From NCBI RefSeq assembly GCF_021018805.1, contig NC_086251.1:39688767-39752766 (forward strand): DNA of 64,000 bases. Reading direction: 5' to 3'. The translations under genes and the position numbers were made by a program. Positions 14,540-25,000 of this stretch are shown piece after piece. The DNA comes from Prinia subflava (Eukaryota; Chordata; Aves; Passeriformes; Cisticolidae). How positions within the stretch are numbered: the first letter of the stretch is position 1; every line of letters starts with the position of its first letter. Below the pieces are notes generated by a model. The model was not told the DNA's origin, ran no database searches, and saw only the letters and a program-made list of their open reading frames with translations.

Positions 14540-16380
14540 ATGCGTGTGCTAAATGTAATATCCTTGACAAGGTGTCACAGAGCACATGCTCATCACATGG
14601 GAGTGCCTAGGTGTGTACGACTGGAGGGGATGACTGATATGGGGAAAGCCATACAGTCAGAGAGGTTACACGCGTGTGTTTGTATAGATGCTGGTGCTGA
14701 TGAGGGGTGTAAGGATATACATGGTTCAAGAGAGAATAAATTCCTGCTGATGGGTTGTAATCAATCGATGGTAATGCTGCGTGTATCTGCATATTAAAGT
14801 GGTGGGTAGTGATAATATGCATAATTGTGATGGTGGGCAGACGGTGATAACAAGAGGTGTGAACAGGAGGAGGTGATGGGTATGCATGGTAAAATGCGTA
14901 GGTTGCAAGGATGCATGTGTGATGCTGAGTATAGTGGTGCTGTGGGGAGCATATAGCAGCATATGCACTGGCACTGTAGTGATATTTGTGTGATGTAGAC
15001 CCACTGTTCTTGACAAAAGTAGGCGGTGCTCTCAGGCAGCAGTTTATGTGAAGAGACAGGTCATTACTCACACAGGTGTGCTTTGCTCACACAGGTGGGG
15101 CCTAGAGCCAGCAGAACAAATGAGCATTTACTGAGTATTTTCTGTGTATGCCTGTGCTGAGGGAGTGTTGGTGCAGCAAGCAGGTGTGAGGGGCTGTGTG
15201 AACTGGTGAGTAACCACATCTGGCTAATGCAGAATGGTCAGGGGGTATATACAGGATGGTGGTGGTGGTGGTATATGAAAATTGATTTAGTGGCTATGTA
15301 CAAACATGTAAGTACAGATTGTATACTCAGAACAATAACATATAGAGAGAAGATACGGATTCCCCAGAAGGAGAGGTGTATGGGAAGGTCATGCTCTTCT
15401 TTTATTAAGTAAAGTTTGCTCGCCAGAGAACAGAGATGCAGTATTAGGAACTATCTGAAGATGTTCATGTGTGTTAGAACTGGTGATGTGGATGAGGTGT
15501 TTAAAGTGTCAGATGACAATATGAGGAACTACTGGTGAATGTGTGTTCATCTGGAATCAGGGTGTATGTAGAAAATAGCACAGTATAGGTTAATGGCACA
15601 ATATAGAAGTGGTCGGTGAGTACAGCACTAAAGAAGTCATGTAGTGACAGATACACATGTGCAGCATATGAACAGAGACGGTGCCAATGGTTTGTGTCCC
15701 TAAACAGGCTCAGGAGGGTTTATAGCCTCCCCTGGTTTGTATACAATCCTGTCAGGGATATGCATACGTTTTAATATGCACACTATAAAGAGAAGGGGTT
15801 GTAACACTGGTGAGGCAGCACATGGTTGTTGAGCTTGAAGTGATCCCATGACTGGAAGCAGATGTGTGGGGACAGAGGACTGGAAAGCACGAGATGGTCT
15901 TGGCACCCCTGTGGTGTAAATAGTTGTGTCAAGCTGCAGTGTGCAAATTGGTCACTCACTCTTGGATGTGACAGACTGAGGCAAAACATATGCCGAGGTG
16001 TTAGAATATGATGGTGGGGGGCATCTTTCAGGACAGAGTGTGTGGAGAGGGGCAGGGTTGCTCATGAGTGATATCTAGTGGTGATGGTGGTGGGACAGGA
16101 CAAGGTAGGGGGCATGGAGCTGCGTGGTGGTAGGAGGCATGGACAGTGCTGTGTGCACAGGATGGAACGTTTCGTGCTTTGTCGGTCGGTGCCATGCCTG
16201 GTGCCAGCGCTGTGAGGTGGGCAATGCACACGGTACAGTGGCAGGAGAGGGTTACAGCAGCTGCGTAGACATGAGGCGTGCCTGCCCAGGTAACACTGCC
16301 CACCCACGCAAGACCCGGGCTTTTTTTCTTAAAGGAGAAAGGATAGTCTTGCCAGGGGTGCCCCGGTCTGGTCCTAGGTG
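14540..16380 (+). repeat. G- and T-rich, C-poor low-complexity tract upstream of SSTR1
   Basis: The + strand is persistently rich in G and T and poor in C; 14821-14880, for example, has 26 G and 4 C in 60 bases. Words such as gtgatg, ggtgtg and atgcatg recur without a fixed period, and a short GGT run lies at about 15258-15275. This looks like a decayed minisatellite or simple-repeat tract. The 154-codon minus-strand open frame (14607-15071), rich in H, T, S, P and Y, is a by-product of this composition. Confidence 0.5.
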
Positions 16381-16620
16381 CCATGGAGGGAGAGCAGCGG
16401 AGAGTGGAGAGGGAGGAGAGGATGGTCGACGGGGAGGGGAGCAGTGGGAGGTAGGGGAAACAATACTGGGTGGGCAGAGAAGTGCGGGATTGGGGGGCAC
16501 AGAGTAGTGTGGGGCAGTGGGAGCAGCGAGTAGGCTGCCCTGGATCTGCCGGATTTGCGAACAGCCGGGGGGCGGGATGGGAGGCGGGCAAGGGGAGTGG
16601 GGGGCGGGAAGGGACACCAC
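16381..16620 (+). promoter_or_regulatory. Polypurine region with G-quadruplex-type motifs, SSTR1 upstream
   Basis: The + strand is a GGGA/GGAG-rich polypurine stretch leading into the SSTR1 CpG island. Two segments meet the G3+N1-7 quadruplex pattern: 16431-16457 (four G-runs with loops of 1, 6 and 5) and 16567-16613 (about seven runs of three to six G with short loops). If transcription starts upstream of the candidate acceptor at 16669, these motifs lie in an intron or upstream exon on the coding strand; otherwise they are promoter DNA. The placement is visible; a regulatory role is inferred. Confidence 0.45.
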
Positions 16621-16624
16621 TTAC

Positions 16625-16669
16625 GTCTCCTCCTGCTTTTTTTTTTTCTTTCCCTCCTTCTTTCCTTAG
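16625..16669 (+). other. Probable splice acceptor of a 5' UTR intron, SSTR1
   Basis: A long pyrimidine tract (about 16627-16667, including eleven consecutive T) is followed by CCTTAG, with the AG at 16668-16669. This is a near-ideal 3' splice site 205 bases before the SSTR1 start codon. The receptor coding region itself is unspliced. The donor is not identified, so the upstream exon is unknown. Confidence 0.5.
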
Positions 16670-16874
16670 CTGGTGACGCGCCGCTGCTATTAATCATTCA
16701 CCAGGCGGGGAGCAGCGATTGCCGCGGTTCGGAGCGAGCGGCGCTGGCAGCCGCCCCTCTCCCGATGCCCGCGTCCCGCAGCCGCCGCGCCGGCACCCCT
16801 GACGGGATGATGCCCAGCGCAGCCGGCGGCGGACGCCTGCTGCTCTGAGCCGGGGCGGGGGGTCCGGGCGGAGG
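16670..16874 (+). promoter_or_regulatory. Probable SSTR1 5' UTR with a 27-codon upstream ORF
   Basis: GC-rich, CpG-rich leader between the candidate acceptor and the SSTR1 start codon. It holds an upstream ATG at 16765-16767 opening a 27-codon frame that stops at TGA 16846-16848, 26 bases before the receptor ATG. Two further ATGs in the same short frame lie at about 16807-16812. The uORF peptide is rich in R, G, S and A and matches nothing I know. Such leaders usually lower translation of the main frame; that effect is inferred here. Confidence 0.5.
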
Positions 16875-18077
16875 ATGCTCCCCAATGGCACCTGCCCCAG
16901 GCTTCCGGGCGGTGCAGGCAGCGACAGCGGCGACAGCGACAGCGGCGGCAGCGACAGTGGTGGCGGCAGAGCCGGTGGCGCCTCGGAGGAGGCGGCGGCG
17001 GAGGGCATGGACTCGGGCGGCAGGAATTCCTCTGGCGCTCCGAACAGCACCCTGAGTGAGTCTCAGGGCAGCGCCATCCTCATCTCATTCATCTACTCCG
17101 TGGTGTGCCTGGTGGGGCTGTGCGGCAACTCCATGGTCATCTACGTGATCCTACGTTATGCCAAGATGAAGACAGCCACCAACATCTACATCCTCAACTT
17201 GGCCATCGCGGATGAGCTGCTGATGCTTAGCGTCCCCTTTCTGGTCACCTCCACCCTGCTGCACCACTGGCCCTTTGGCTCCCTGCTGTGCCGCCTGGTG
17301 CTCAGTGTGGATGCCATCAACATGTTCACCAGCATCTACTGCCTGACCGTGCTCAGTGTGGACCGGTACATCGCTGTGGTGCACCCCATCAAGGCGGCCC
17401 GCTACCGCCGGCCCACTGTGGCTAAGATGGTCAATCTGGGTGTCTGGGTGCTTTCCATCCTCATCATCCTGCCCATCATCATCTTCTCCAACACAGCAGC
17501 CAACAGTGATGGAACGGTGGCTTGCAACATGCTCATGCCAGAGCCCACCCAGAGATGGCTGGTGGTCTTTGTGGTCTACACCTTTCTGATGGGCTTCTTG
17601 CTGCCTGTGGTGGCCATCTGCCTCTGCTACATCCTCATCATTGCTAAGATGCGCATGGTGGCCCTGAAGGCTGGCTGGCAGCAACGCAAACGCTCGGAGC
17701 GCAAGATCACCCTCATGGTCATGATGGTGGTGATGGTCTTTGTCATCTGCTGGATGCCCTTCTACATTGTGCAGCTGGTCAATGTCTTTGTAGAGCAGGA
17801 TGATGCCACCATCAGCCAGCTCTCTGTCATCTTGGGCTATGCCAACAGCTGTGCCAACCCTATCCTCTATGGTTTTCTCTCAGACAATTTCAAGCGGTCC
17901 TTCCAGCGGCTGCTCTGCCTCAGCTGGATGGACAATGCTGCAGAGGAACCCATCGACTACTATGCCACTGCCCTCAAGAGCAGGGCATACAGCGTGGAGG
18001 ACTTTCCCCCAGACAACTTGGAGTCAGGGAGCATGTACAGGAATGGCACTTGCACCTCCAGGATTACCACCCTCTGA
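16875..18077 (+). CDS. SSTR1: Somatostatin receptor type 1
   Basis: Class A Gi/o-coupled receptor for somatostatin-14/28 and cortistatin at the plasma membrane. Complete single-exon frame of 400 residues (391 in human). Seven membrane segments lie at about 67-91, 103-125, 139-160, 182-205, 228-253, 279-302 and 316-336. Visible landmarks are D113 (2.50), C139-C217 disulfide, D146 in TM3 (ligand lysine contact in this family), D163-R164-Y165, C292-W293-M294-P295 in TM6, the receptor signature [12 protein letters not shown] at 322-333 and palmitoylation-type C348. N4, N51 and N57 are N-glycosylation sequons. The C-terminus [11 protein letters not shown] is the SSTR1 form and ends as a PDZ ligand. 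The start MLPNGT aligns with human MFPNGT and has A at -3; a later Met45 is possible. Residues 16-31 are a Ser-Asp-Gly repeat. The convergent CLEC14A neighbour separates it from SSTR4. Nothing is broken. Confidence 0.97.
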   Translation: MLPNGTCPRLPGGAGSDSGDSDSGGSDSGGGRAGGASEEAAAEGMDSGGRNSSGAPNSTLSESQGSAILISFIYSVVCLVGLCGNSMVIYVILRYAKMKTATNIYILNLAIADELLMLSVPFLVTSTLLHHWPFGSLLCRLVLSVDAINMFTSIYCLTVLSVDRYIAVVHPIKAARYRRPTVAKMVNLGVWVLSILIILPIIIFSNTAANSDGTVACNMLMPEPTQRWLVVFVVYTFLMGFLLPVVAICLCYILIIAKMRMVALKAGWQQRKRSERKITLMVMMVVMVFVICWMPFYIVQLVNVFVEQDDATISQLSVILGYANSCANPILYGFLSDNFKRSFQRLLCLSWMDNAAEEPIDYYATALKSRAYSVEDFPPDNLESGSMYRNGTCTSRITTL

Positions 18078-18994
18078 GGAAGCATTCCTGTCCCCCAGCT
18101 CCCTTACTGCCCCCTACCTGGAGGGTGAGCAAAGCCAGGGCTGTGGCATGGGGAGGCTGGGAGGGAGGGGATTTTCGTCCTGCCCACCGCCAGCAGTGTT
18201 TGGCACAAGAAAGAGTGAAGAAAACCCCACATCCTTGATTTGCTCCCCCCCTCGAGAGCGGGTGCATCCTCTGATGCTTTGACATCCACTTAGTGAATTG
18301 TGGCTCTCCTGGGTTAGCTTAGGGTCTGGCAGCCTGGCTCTGCCACTCCTCTCTGTGTCTGACAAGTGGCTGTAAAGGTCCTGCAGTGACTCTCCTCTAT
18401 CTTTTGTACAGTTTGCCCTTCCCCTTGGCTGGTGGGATACCCCAGGCCACTGAGTCGAGCCTGCCTCAGTCAAGCCCCAGCACTGAGGCTCAGACACCCC
18501 CAGCTGAAAATGACCCTGCCCAACATCTGTCAGTACACACCTCCCTTTCAGAGATTAGAAATGCTGGAAAAATTCTCCCCAATACACACCTTGCACTCCC
18601 CCAGGAAGGAGTGAGTAGCCTCTCTCTGCACCTACCCTTCCCTCCCCTTGAATAAAAAAGAAAGCAGGGAACAAAAAGTCCCTAAGAAGGAAGCAGCATA
18701 GTCACAAAAGATTTTTTTTTTTGTTTGCAGGCAGCTTCCAACTCACTGGGACTTTGGCTCTGTGCTACTTGGCAGAAGCAGAGCAGAAAAGGTCTTAGGA
18801 AAAAAAAATCTGATTCTTGGTGTGCTTTGGAGCTTTATTTGGTGTGTGGCAGGTTGTGATAATGGGAGGTAGGCAGTCCCGTGACACATAAGGAGCAGAG
18901 AGCTGGGACTCACTGAGATGGGAGCCGGGAGGATGGCTGAGCTGGGAATTGTTTGAATCTGTCCACGCACACAATAAAGTGTGATGATAATAAA
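18078..18994 (+). other. SSTR1 3' UTR with candidate polyadenylation signals
   Basis: Sequence after the TGA at 18075-18077. AATAAA hexamers occur at 18651-18656, 18973-18978 and 18989-18994, giving a 3' UTR of about 0.6-0.95 kb. Which site is used cannot be told from sequence. Short open frames here on both strands show no coding character. Confidence 0.5.
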
Positions 18995-21900
18995 GTTTAA
19001 AGGAAGTGCTAGACTGTGAATCTGCTGTCTTGAACCTGCTCCATCAGCTGTGAAACAGCAATGAAGGGAGCAGAGACTGTTTTTGAATGACCTGGGTGAT
19101 GGCAAAGTCACTTTAGCCTATATAGAAAAAAGGGGAGTCATTTAAAAATCTCCACCAGTCTCTGAAATAAATACTTGACAGAAAAAGTAGCTGTTCGGTA
19201 ATAGCTATTACCCTAGCTCCAGTTTCTTCTGTTGCACTAAAAAAACCCAACAAAATGGGTTTCATATGTTGCCAATGTAATATACTGACCCAGAGCTTCT
19301 TAATGTTTTGTTTCTGAGAATTCTTGTTTTTAATGTATGCCAGATGTCTTCTTGTTTGATTTTTTATTTGATTCTAGTCACTGTGCTGTGAACGTGTTTT
19401 TCTGAAGCAATTTATACTGTGTACTTATGTCTGTGGTGGCTACTTGCAAGGCTGTATTTAAAATGGGTGATGCTCAAGAAGGCTCCTTTCCAGATAAAAA
19501 CATTGTCATTTTTTCTAACTCTTTCATTTACATTGTCTCACCCACAGAAATTCTCCCTTGAATTTTCTCTCTTCTCCTTTTATGACAAAGCAAATTTCAT
19601 ATAGACAGGTGAAGCTTTCTTTGATAAATGTCAGCCAATTAAACGAAAATCTTCTATCCCTACTTCCTCTTATCCCACACAGAAGAGTCAGTACGGACTG
19701 TGTTGAAATAAGCACCTGTTTTTCGCTTTCTACCACCTGTGCTAACAGGGTCACACAGTGACAAGTGTCCCAGTAGCTGTGATAAATCACTTCTCTAGCA
19801 CAATACTGTGTTTGTAATAATTATAACTACTGGCAATTTCAAGCAAGAGACTGGAAAAAATCTCTAGTAGCAGCATACCCATAGCATTGTACTCGTAGCT
19901 GCACTGCTTAAGTACAGTGTTAAGTGTAAGGTTGACAGTTAAGGCATCTAGTATTTGTAGTGGTGGACTTACTACAGGTTTTTGTTAAATTATACCCTTT
20001 AACTTTTCTCAGCAGCAAAAAGCAGGATGCTACTTTGTACATTTCTTTCACCAAAACTTAGGTACTGTTAAATGAATGTATAAATTTAGTATTTCAAAGT
20101 TGTCTGATTCAAAGTCCATCAAAATGAGAGAAAAAATCTTTATTCACTTCAATGGACTGTGAGTCAGCTCCTTTTAGTCTAAAAATTGCTAATGTGGAAA
20201 CTGTTACATTCTTATTAAAATATTTCATGAAAAGCTTTAACAATTGTAGAGTTTCTTTTCTTTTACTTCTTAGTGGACACAATTTAAAGAAAACTTGAAA
20301 ATATTGAATTTTGTAATGTTTTACATATACGTATGGGGAAATAAGGTTGAAATCACTTTATAAGCTCAATTAAATTTTCACAGAAATCAAACATCTGTCA
20401 AAACAGTAAAATGCCCCATGATATCCATGATGCTATTCCCAGGGCTTCACTTGAATTCTCACTCACAATATGTTCAAGACAGCATAAAATCTCATATTTT
20501 CATCCAGGCGTATTCTTATGTATGGTCAGATTAAACAGAGATTCAGTCTTCTTTTTACTGATGAGTTTGTTTAATATCAGACATGATGAAGCAAGAGTGA
20601 AAAGGCATGAAGATTCATACTGCATACTCAGCTTTGATGAAAAGTTGAACTGGGTTTTGTTCCTTCATTTTATTTTTTCTCTTTGCCTTGTAAAGGTTGT
20701 GTTGGAAGCCTGCACACCTACCAGCATATGCACTTTAGTTTCAGCTCTCCCAGGCACATTGCAGAGGTTGGGTTGAGCCTCAGTAGATGGCAGGCTTGCC
20801 TTCAGATGGCTGGGCTGATTCACTCCCAGCCAGCACTGCCCCTATGATTCCTGGCTAAAACACTGCGTGGTTTCAGCTGGAAACAAAATCTGTTTATCCC
20901 AAACTAACAGTTGTTCCTGCAGTTTTTCACTCTGGGAGAGGTGATCAACAGCAGTAAATCATTCAATTCAGCTAGAAAGAAAGTTAGTTCGTTCATTCTG
21001 TGTTACTATATTAAATAGTAGAATATAACTCCTGAGCAAGAAAAAAGTTGTTCTCATGAAATAATATGTACCAGAAAATAAACAGAACTATTTTTAATGC
21101 TTTCCAAATGGCAAATAAGAATATTCAGATTTCACATGGAAATTATTTTAACTAATGCTTAATTCACTGAAGAAAAGAGTACAGTGGTTTATTTCTTGGG
21201 GACATTTTGACTTTTTATACAGCTGCAAGTGGGTGAATTGTATTTTGTAAACAGTAGTAATTTTTTTGCTTTTTCCCTATGAGTTTTGGTTTATATTTTA
21301 AAAATGCTGCATTTGCTTTGTCATGGAAATTGGCCTTGTGGCCACTGAAATGCAGGCAACTTTTGCACTTTGTTTAGCCTGAGACCTATACCCAGCAGTG
21401 GGACAGTGCCAAGCAGTATCCAGTCAATGGACTGGACTGTTTCTTGTGGCATGTACTCCAGAGGACAGTCTTCACATGGAACACATATCAGGTGGGCAGC
21501 ACACATCAACTGCAGCATTTCCCATTCAAGAATGGAGCACAGGAAATCACTGTCCTTTCTCACCAGGCTTCCCAGTGCAGCAGCAAAGACAGCCCTTAGA
21601 ATCCTGAGGCTGGCTGCTACCTGCAGTTAGTGGACTTGAACAGGACTGGTCACAGAGGCACTTTATATCTCAGCAGTGGATGGAAAAGGTGATGGCAGCA
21701 TGCAGATATTCTGCCTCTTCAGGTGGTCCCTACAGCAGAGAACATTACACAGAGTATGATTTCTTTGCATTCGACACTTAAAGCACCCATTTGATTTCTT
21801 CACAGAGAACGAGAATCAGTTTTCTGAATGTGATGTAAGAATTTCTGAAATGCCAGCTTTCCAGTGAATCAGAACTTTAAAAAAGGCTTTCTGGTTGTTT

Positions 21901-22985
21901 CTGGAAATCTAAAAATCTGCACTGCTAATGTATGTGGCATGCTCCATTAACACTGTGCTATTTGCTGTATTTTAACCTGTTTCCAAAATCAACATCCTAA
22001 TTCTAAATATTAAACTAAGTCTTACTGAATTAAAATAACCCAGTGATGTCATACATTCATGTTATATAAGGTTTGACTTTACTCTGCCATGTTTCTAGAA
22101 CAGTGACAATGTAATGTCTTATAATCCTGATCAAAAAAAGATCCAAGAAAAATAATTTCAGAAAAATCAGAAGAAATTAGCCAAGGCAGAAATATCAATC
22201 CAGTGTTCTAAACTCTGTGATTTCAGTTCCTAGGAACCTTACTTGACACCAGGGCTCTACAGACAAGAACCTGAATTATGAATCTCTAGAGGAGAATAAA
22301 CTATTTCTACTGAACTGTGTATTCAGCATTTCCATCCTCTTCAACATAGCCTTATTTCGCTGATACCTTCAGGCTAAGCCACAGGAAGAGAGAACAGTTT
22401 ACTAATTAGATTTCTCTTTAAGAAAAATGCTTTTAGAGATTACATTTTGTGGAGAGAAATGGCCAAGAAAAATAGGTGAACCTGAGTATACTTTGAGAGT
22501 ATTTCAAAGTATATCATTAGATGGCTACAAACCAAGCACAATTTTGACAAGACAGATGCTTTTCAATAAAAGCTAACTATGCCCACTCCCTTCCAACTTT
22601 GTTTCTCCAAAAGCCTAGAATATGGGTTTGGCAGAGCAATAAGCAGCTATGAAGCAGAGACAGTGAGGTGCTGTATCCTGCCTGAGCTATATAGGGTTTT
22701 GTGTCCAGTCTGGATGGAATATATTTGTCATTATAAGATTATCATGTCTATGATGGGTCACCTTGAAAAAATGTACAGAAAATTCCTTCTACTCTCCATT
22801 ACCACCCCCCACCATGTCTTTTCTATGCAGGTTCTTACACTGTGTAATATGCCAAGGGCTGCTCTGTGGGTTCTTGATCTTCCTAACTAGAAAGGCTCAG
22901 ATAAAAGTGCCCAAATTCACAGCATAGGGAGGTTGTAGGACAGAGATCAATTACCAAATTTCTGACTTGGGATCTGAATTGCGTT
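18995..22985. other. Intergenic spacer between SSTR1 and CLEC14A, left part
   Basis: AT-rich unique DNA. A 121-codon + frame at 20411-20776 and shorter frames near 21.3-21.6 kb have no recognisable domain. A perfect 10 bp inverted repeat with a 7-base loop lies at 22487-22513 (TATACTTTGA and its complement). Confidence 0.55.
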
Positions 22986-23420
22986 GTATTCATGACTTGT
23001 AACTGGATGGTATTGTCTCCACTTACCCTGTTGGTGACAGTGCTGTTGTCAGTGCACGTGTGACTCCCACCAGCCCAGGGGAAGCTTCTGAAGGGTGCTG
23101 GACTGCCCTGCACTTCCCAAAGCTGAGCAATGCCAGGCGACACCAGTGCCGCTGCCACGGGCTGAGTACGGCCCCAGCTCAGCCCATTCACAGCCCTGCC
23201 TGGGCTCGGATTCACAGTGGAAAGCCCAAGGGACTGCTGGGCAACTGGAGTGGTCCAAAACGTGGCAAAGCTGGATATTTGGGGGAGAATGGATATAAAA
23301 GAAGGCAAAACTGGTGGGTATTTGATACTGAGCAGACTGAGAGAGAAGGAAACTGAAATGGAGAAAAATCAAGTATGTGGTGGCCAGGAGAGGCCATTTT
23401 GTTAAGAACAGAGGAAGATT
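22986..23420 (+). other. GC-rich patch with a TATA box, possible LTR or retrocopy fragment
   Basis: A sharply bounded GC-rich stretch (about 23045-23250) in AT-rich DNA is followed by TATAAAA at 23294-23300 and a purine-rich leader-like sequence. Promoter box after a GC-rich block resembles a retroviral LTR, but I see no clear TG...CA ends, polyadenylation signal or target duplication. Open frames on both strands (up to 141 codons) disagree in frame and look like composition effects. Identity unknown. Confidence 0.3.
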
Positions 23421-24470
23421 GTAAAGCAGGACTTGGCTCTTTCACATAATTAATTTTCACTCTTTAGAGTATAGCAAATACATAAACTCTCAACTCAGCA
23501 AAAAATATGAAATTGTGCTTTTTATGTTAGCTGCTGTTTTCAAAGCTGGCTGTGATTTTTGAAGGTTAGAAAGTATCTAGGCTTTTTGTCTAAGAACTAA
23601 ATGGCAATTTAGGTACTTTATGGAATTACTAGAAACTCAGGAAAATGTGGCAGAAACAGCTAGATGATAGATTTTTCTGAATGTTAGTTTATTTTGGATT
23701 TTTCAGACACTTTGAATTTCACAGATTTTTTTTTTCCTTTATCATTAACATAGAGAAAAAGACCTAACAATTTTTTGCTCAACACAAAACAAGAAGAACC
23801 GCATATTGACAAGACATAAATTGAATACAGAAGGATTTTCACTGCTCTTTCACAGTCATAAAGTAAAATTTACAGAATTTCTTACTTGAAAATCTTCAGT
23901 ACAATGACTGGGAAAATTATTTCCCTTAGAGAAAGATATACTCGTAAGAATGAAAAGCAATGTAATACATTCCTCTGCACAGACATTCCAGACTTAGTCT
24001 ACTTATATATAATCTCACTCAAACTATCTGTACTTATGATCTTAAGTTATGTTCCAGAGAACAGTGTAAATCCTTCTTATCAGTCAAAACCACAAGGCCT
24101 GCTGGTTACATTCCAAAAATAAAACCGTGCTTTTCTGACAGGTTACAGCCCATGCGTGCTGTTCCTGGCTTAATGACTGAAAATGTTTATTTGTTTGCAG
24201 TCCACCACATTTTGAGTAACACCTGAAAACATATGCAGCAAGAAGATGGTTAGGACAGATGCATCCTGGTAAAGATGGATGCTTGCTTGTCTTTCTCATC
24301 TTTCCCTCCTCAGCTCATCCTCTCTGTGGACCTGTAGTGTTCTTTCTCTGATATTAACCATAAAATGCATAATAGTAGTTGTTTGCCCGTTCTTCTGACT
24401 CAGAATGCAAAAGGACTGGCAAGTGGAAGGAGGGGAAGGACATAACAAAAGCAGCACCACCACCATATCT
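23421..24470. other. Intergenic, no gene recognised
   Basis: AT-rich unique sequence between the GC-rich patch and the CR1 element, with no supported gene or repeat. Confidence 0.55.
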
Positions 24471-24477
24471 CTGCATT

Positions 24478-25000
24478 TCCCAGCTCCACTCCTGCGTCCA
24501 CTCCACCTGGAGTACTGTGTTCTCCTCTGGGGCTCCCAGCATAAGAAGGATGTGGACATGCTGGAGTCCAGAGGAGGTCACCAAGATGATCAGAGGGTTA
24601 GAACACCTCTCCTACAAGGACAGGCTGCAAGAGTTGGGATTGTTCACCCTGGAAAAGAGAAGGCTTCCAGTACCTACAAACAACCTTCCAGTACCTACAA
24701 GAAAGTTGAAGAACATTTTCCTAGGGCTTGACAGGCCAAAGGGGGGTGGCTTCAAACAAAGAGGGTAGGTGTGGATTAGGTGTGAAGAAGAAATTCTTCG
24801 CTGTGAGAGTAGTGAGACACTGGACCAGTTTGCTTAGCAAAGTTGTGAATGCCCCATCCCTTGAATTGTTCAGGGCCAGGCTGGATAGGGCTCTAGCAAC
24901 CTGGTCTAGTGGAAGGTGTCCCTGCACAGAGCAGAGGGGTGGAATGAGGTGATCTTTAAGGTCCCTTCCATCCCAAACCATTCCATGATTCTGTGGTTCT
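24478..25000 (+). mobile_element. CR1 LINE, 3' end fragment
   Basis: The sequence reads through typical CR1 3' terminal blocks: ccacctggagtactgtgt, aggtcaccaagatgatcaga, ctcctacaaggacaggctgc, gttgggattgttcaccctgg, agaagaaattcttcgctgtg, tggataggg and aggtcccttccatcc, ending in a gattctgtggttct tail. This is the last roughly 520 bases of an element; the 5' part with reverse transcriptase is absent, as usual for CR1. A 16 bp word (24664-24679) is duplicated 21 bp on at 24685-24700. Open frames crossing it are interrupted remnants or chance. Confidence 0.93.

Noticed and set aside
14607..15071. 154-codon minus frame rich in H, T, S, Y and P
   Set aside because: Results from the G/T-rich strand bias; overlapping frames in other phases look alike.
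16028..16620. 187- and 122-codon minus frames upstream of SSTR1
   Set aside because: Pro/Ser/His-rich translation of a polypurine/polypyrimidine region, antisense to the SSTR1 5' flank; no domain.
17151..17684. 177-codon minus frame inside SSTR1
   Set aside because: Antisense shadow of the receptor coding region, His/Asp/Gln-rich, without independent support.
16875..18077. Assignment as SSTR4
   Set aside because: The C-terminal sequence, N-terminal MxPNGT start and convergent CLEC14A neighbour fit SSTR1; SSTR4 would be next to THBD and CD93.
24379..24768. Coding frames across the 24.5 kb CR1
   Set aside because: They lie in the CR1 3' region, mostly non-coding, and match no reverse transcriptase motif.
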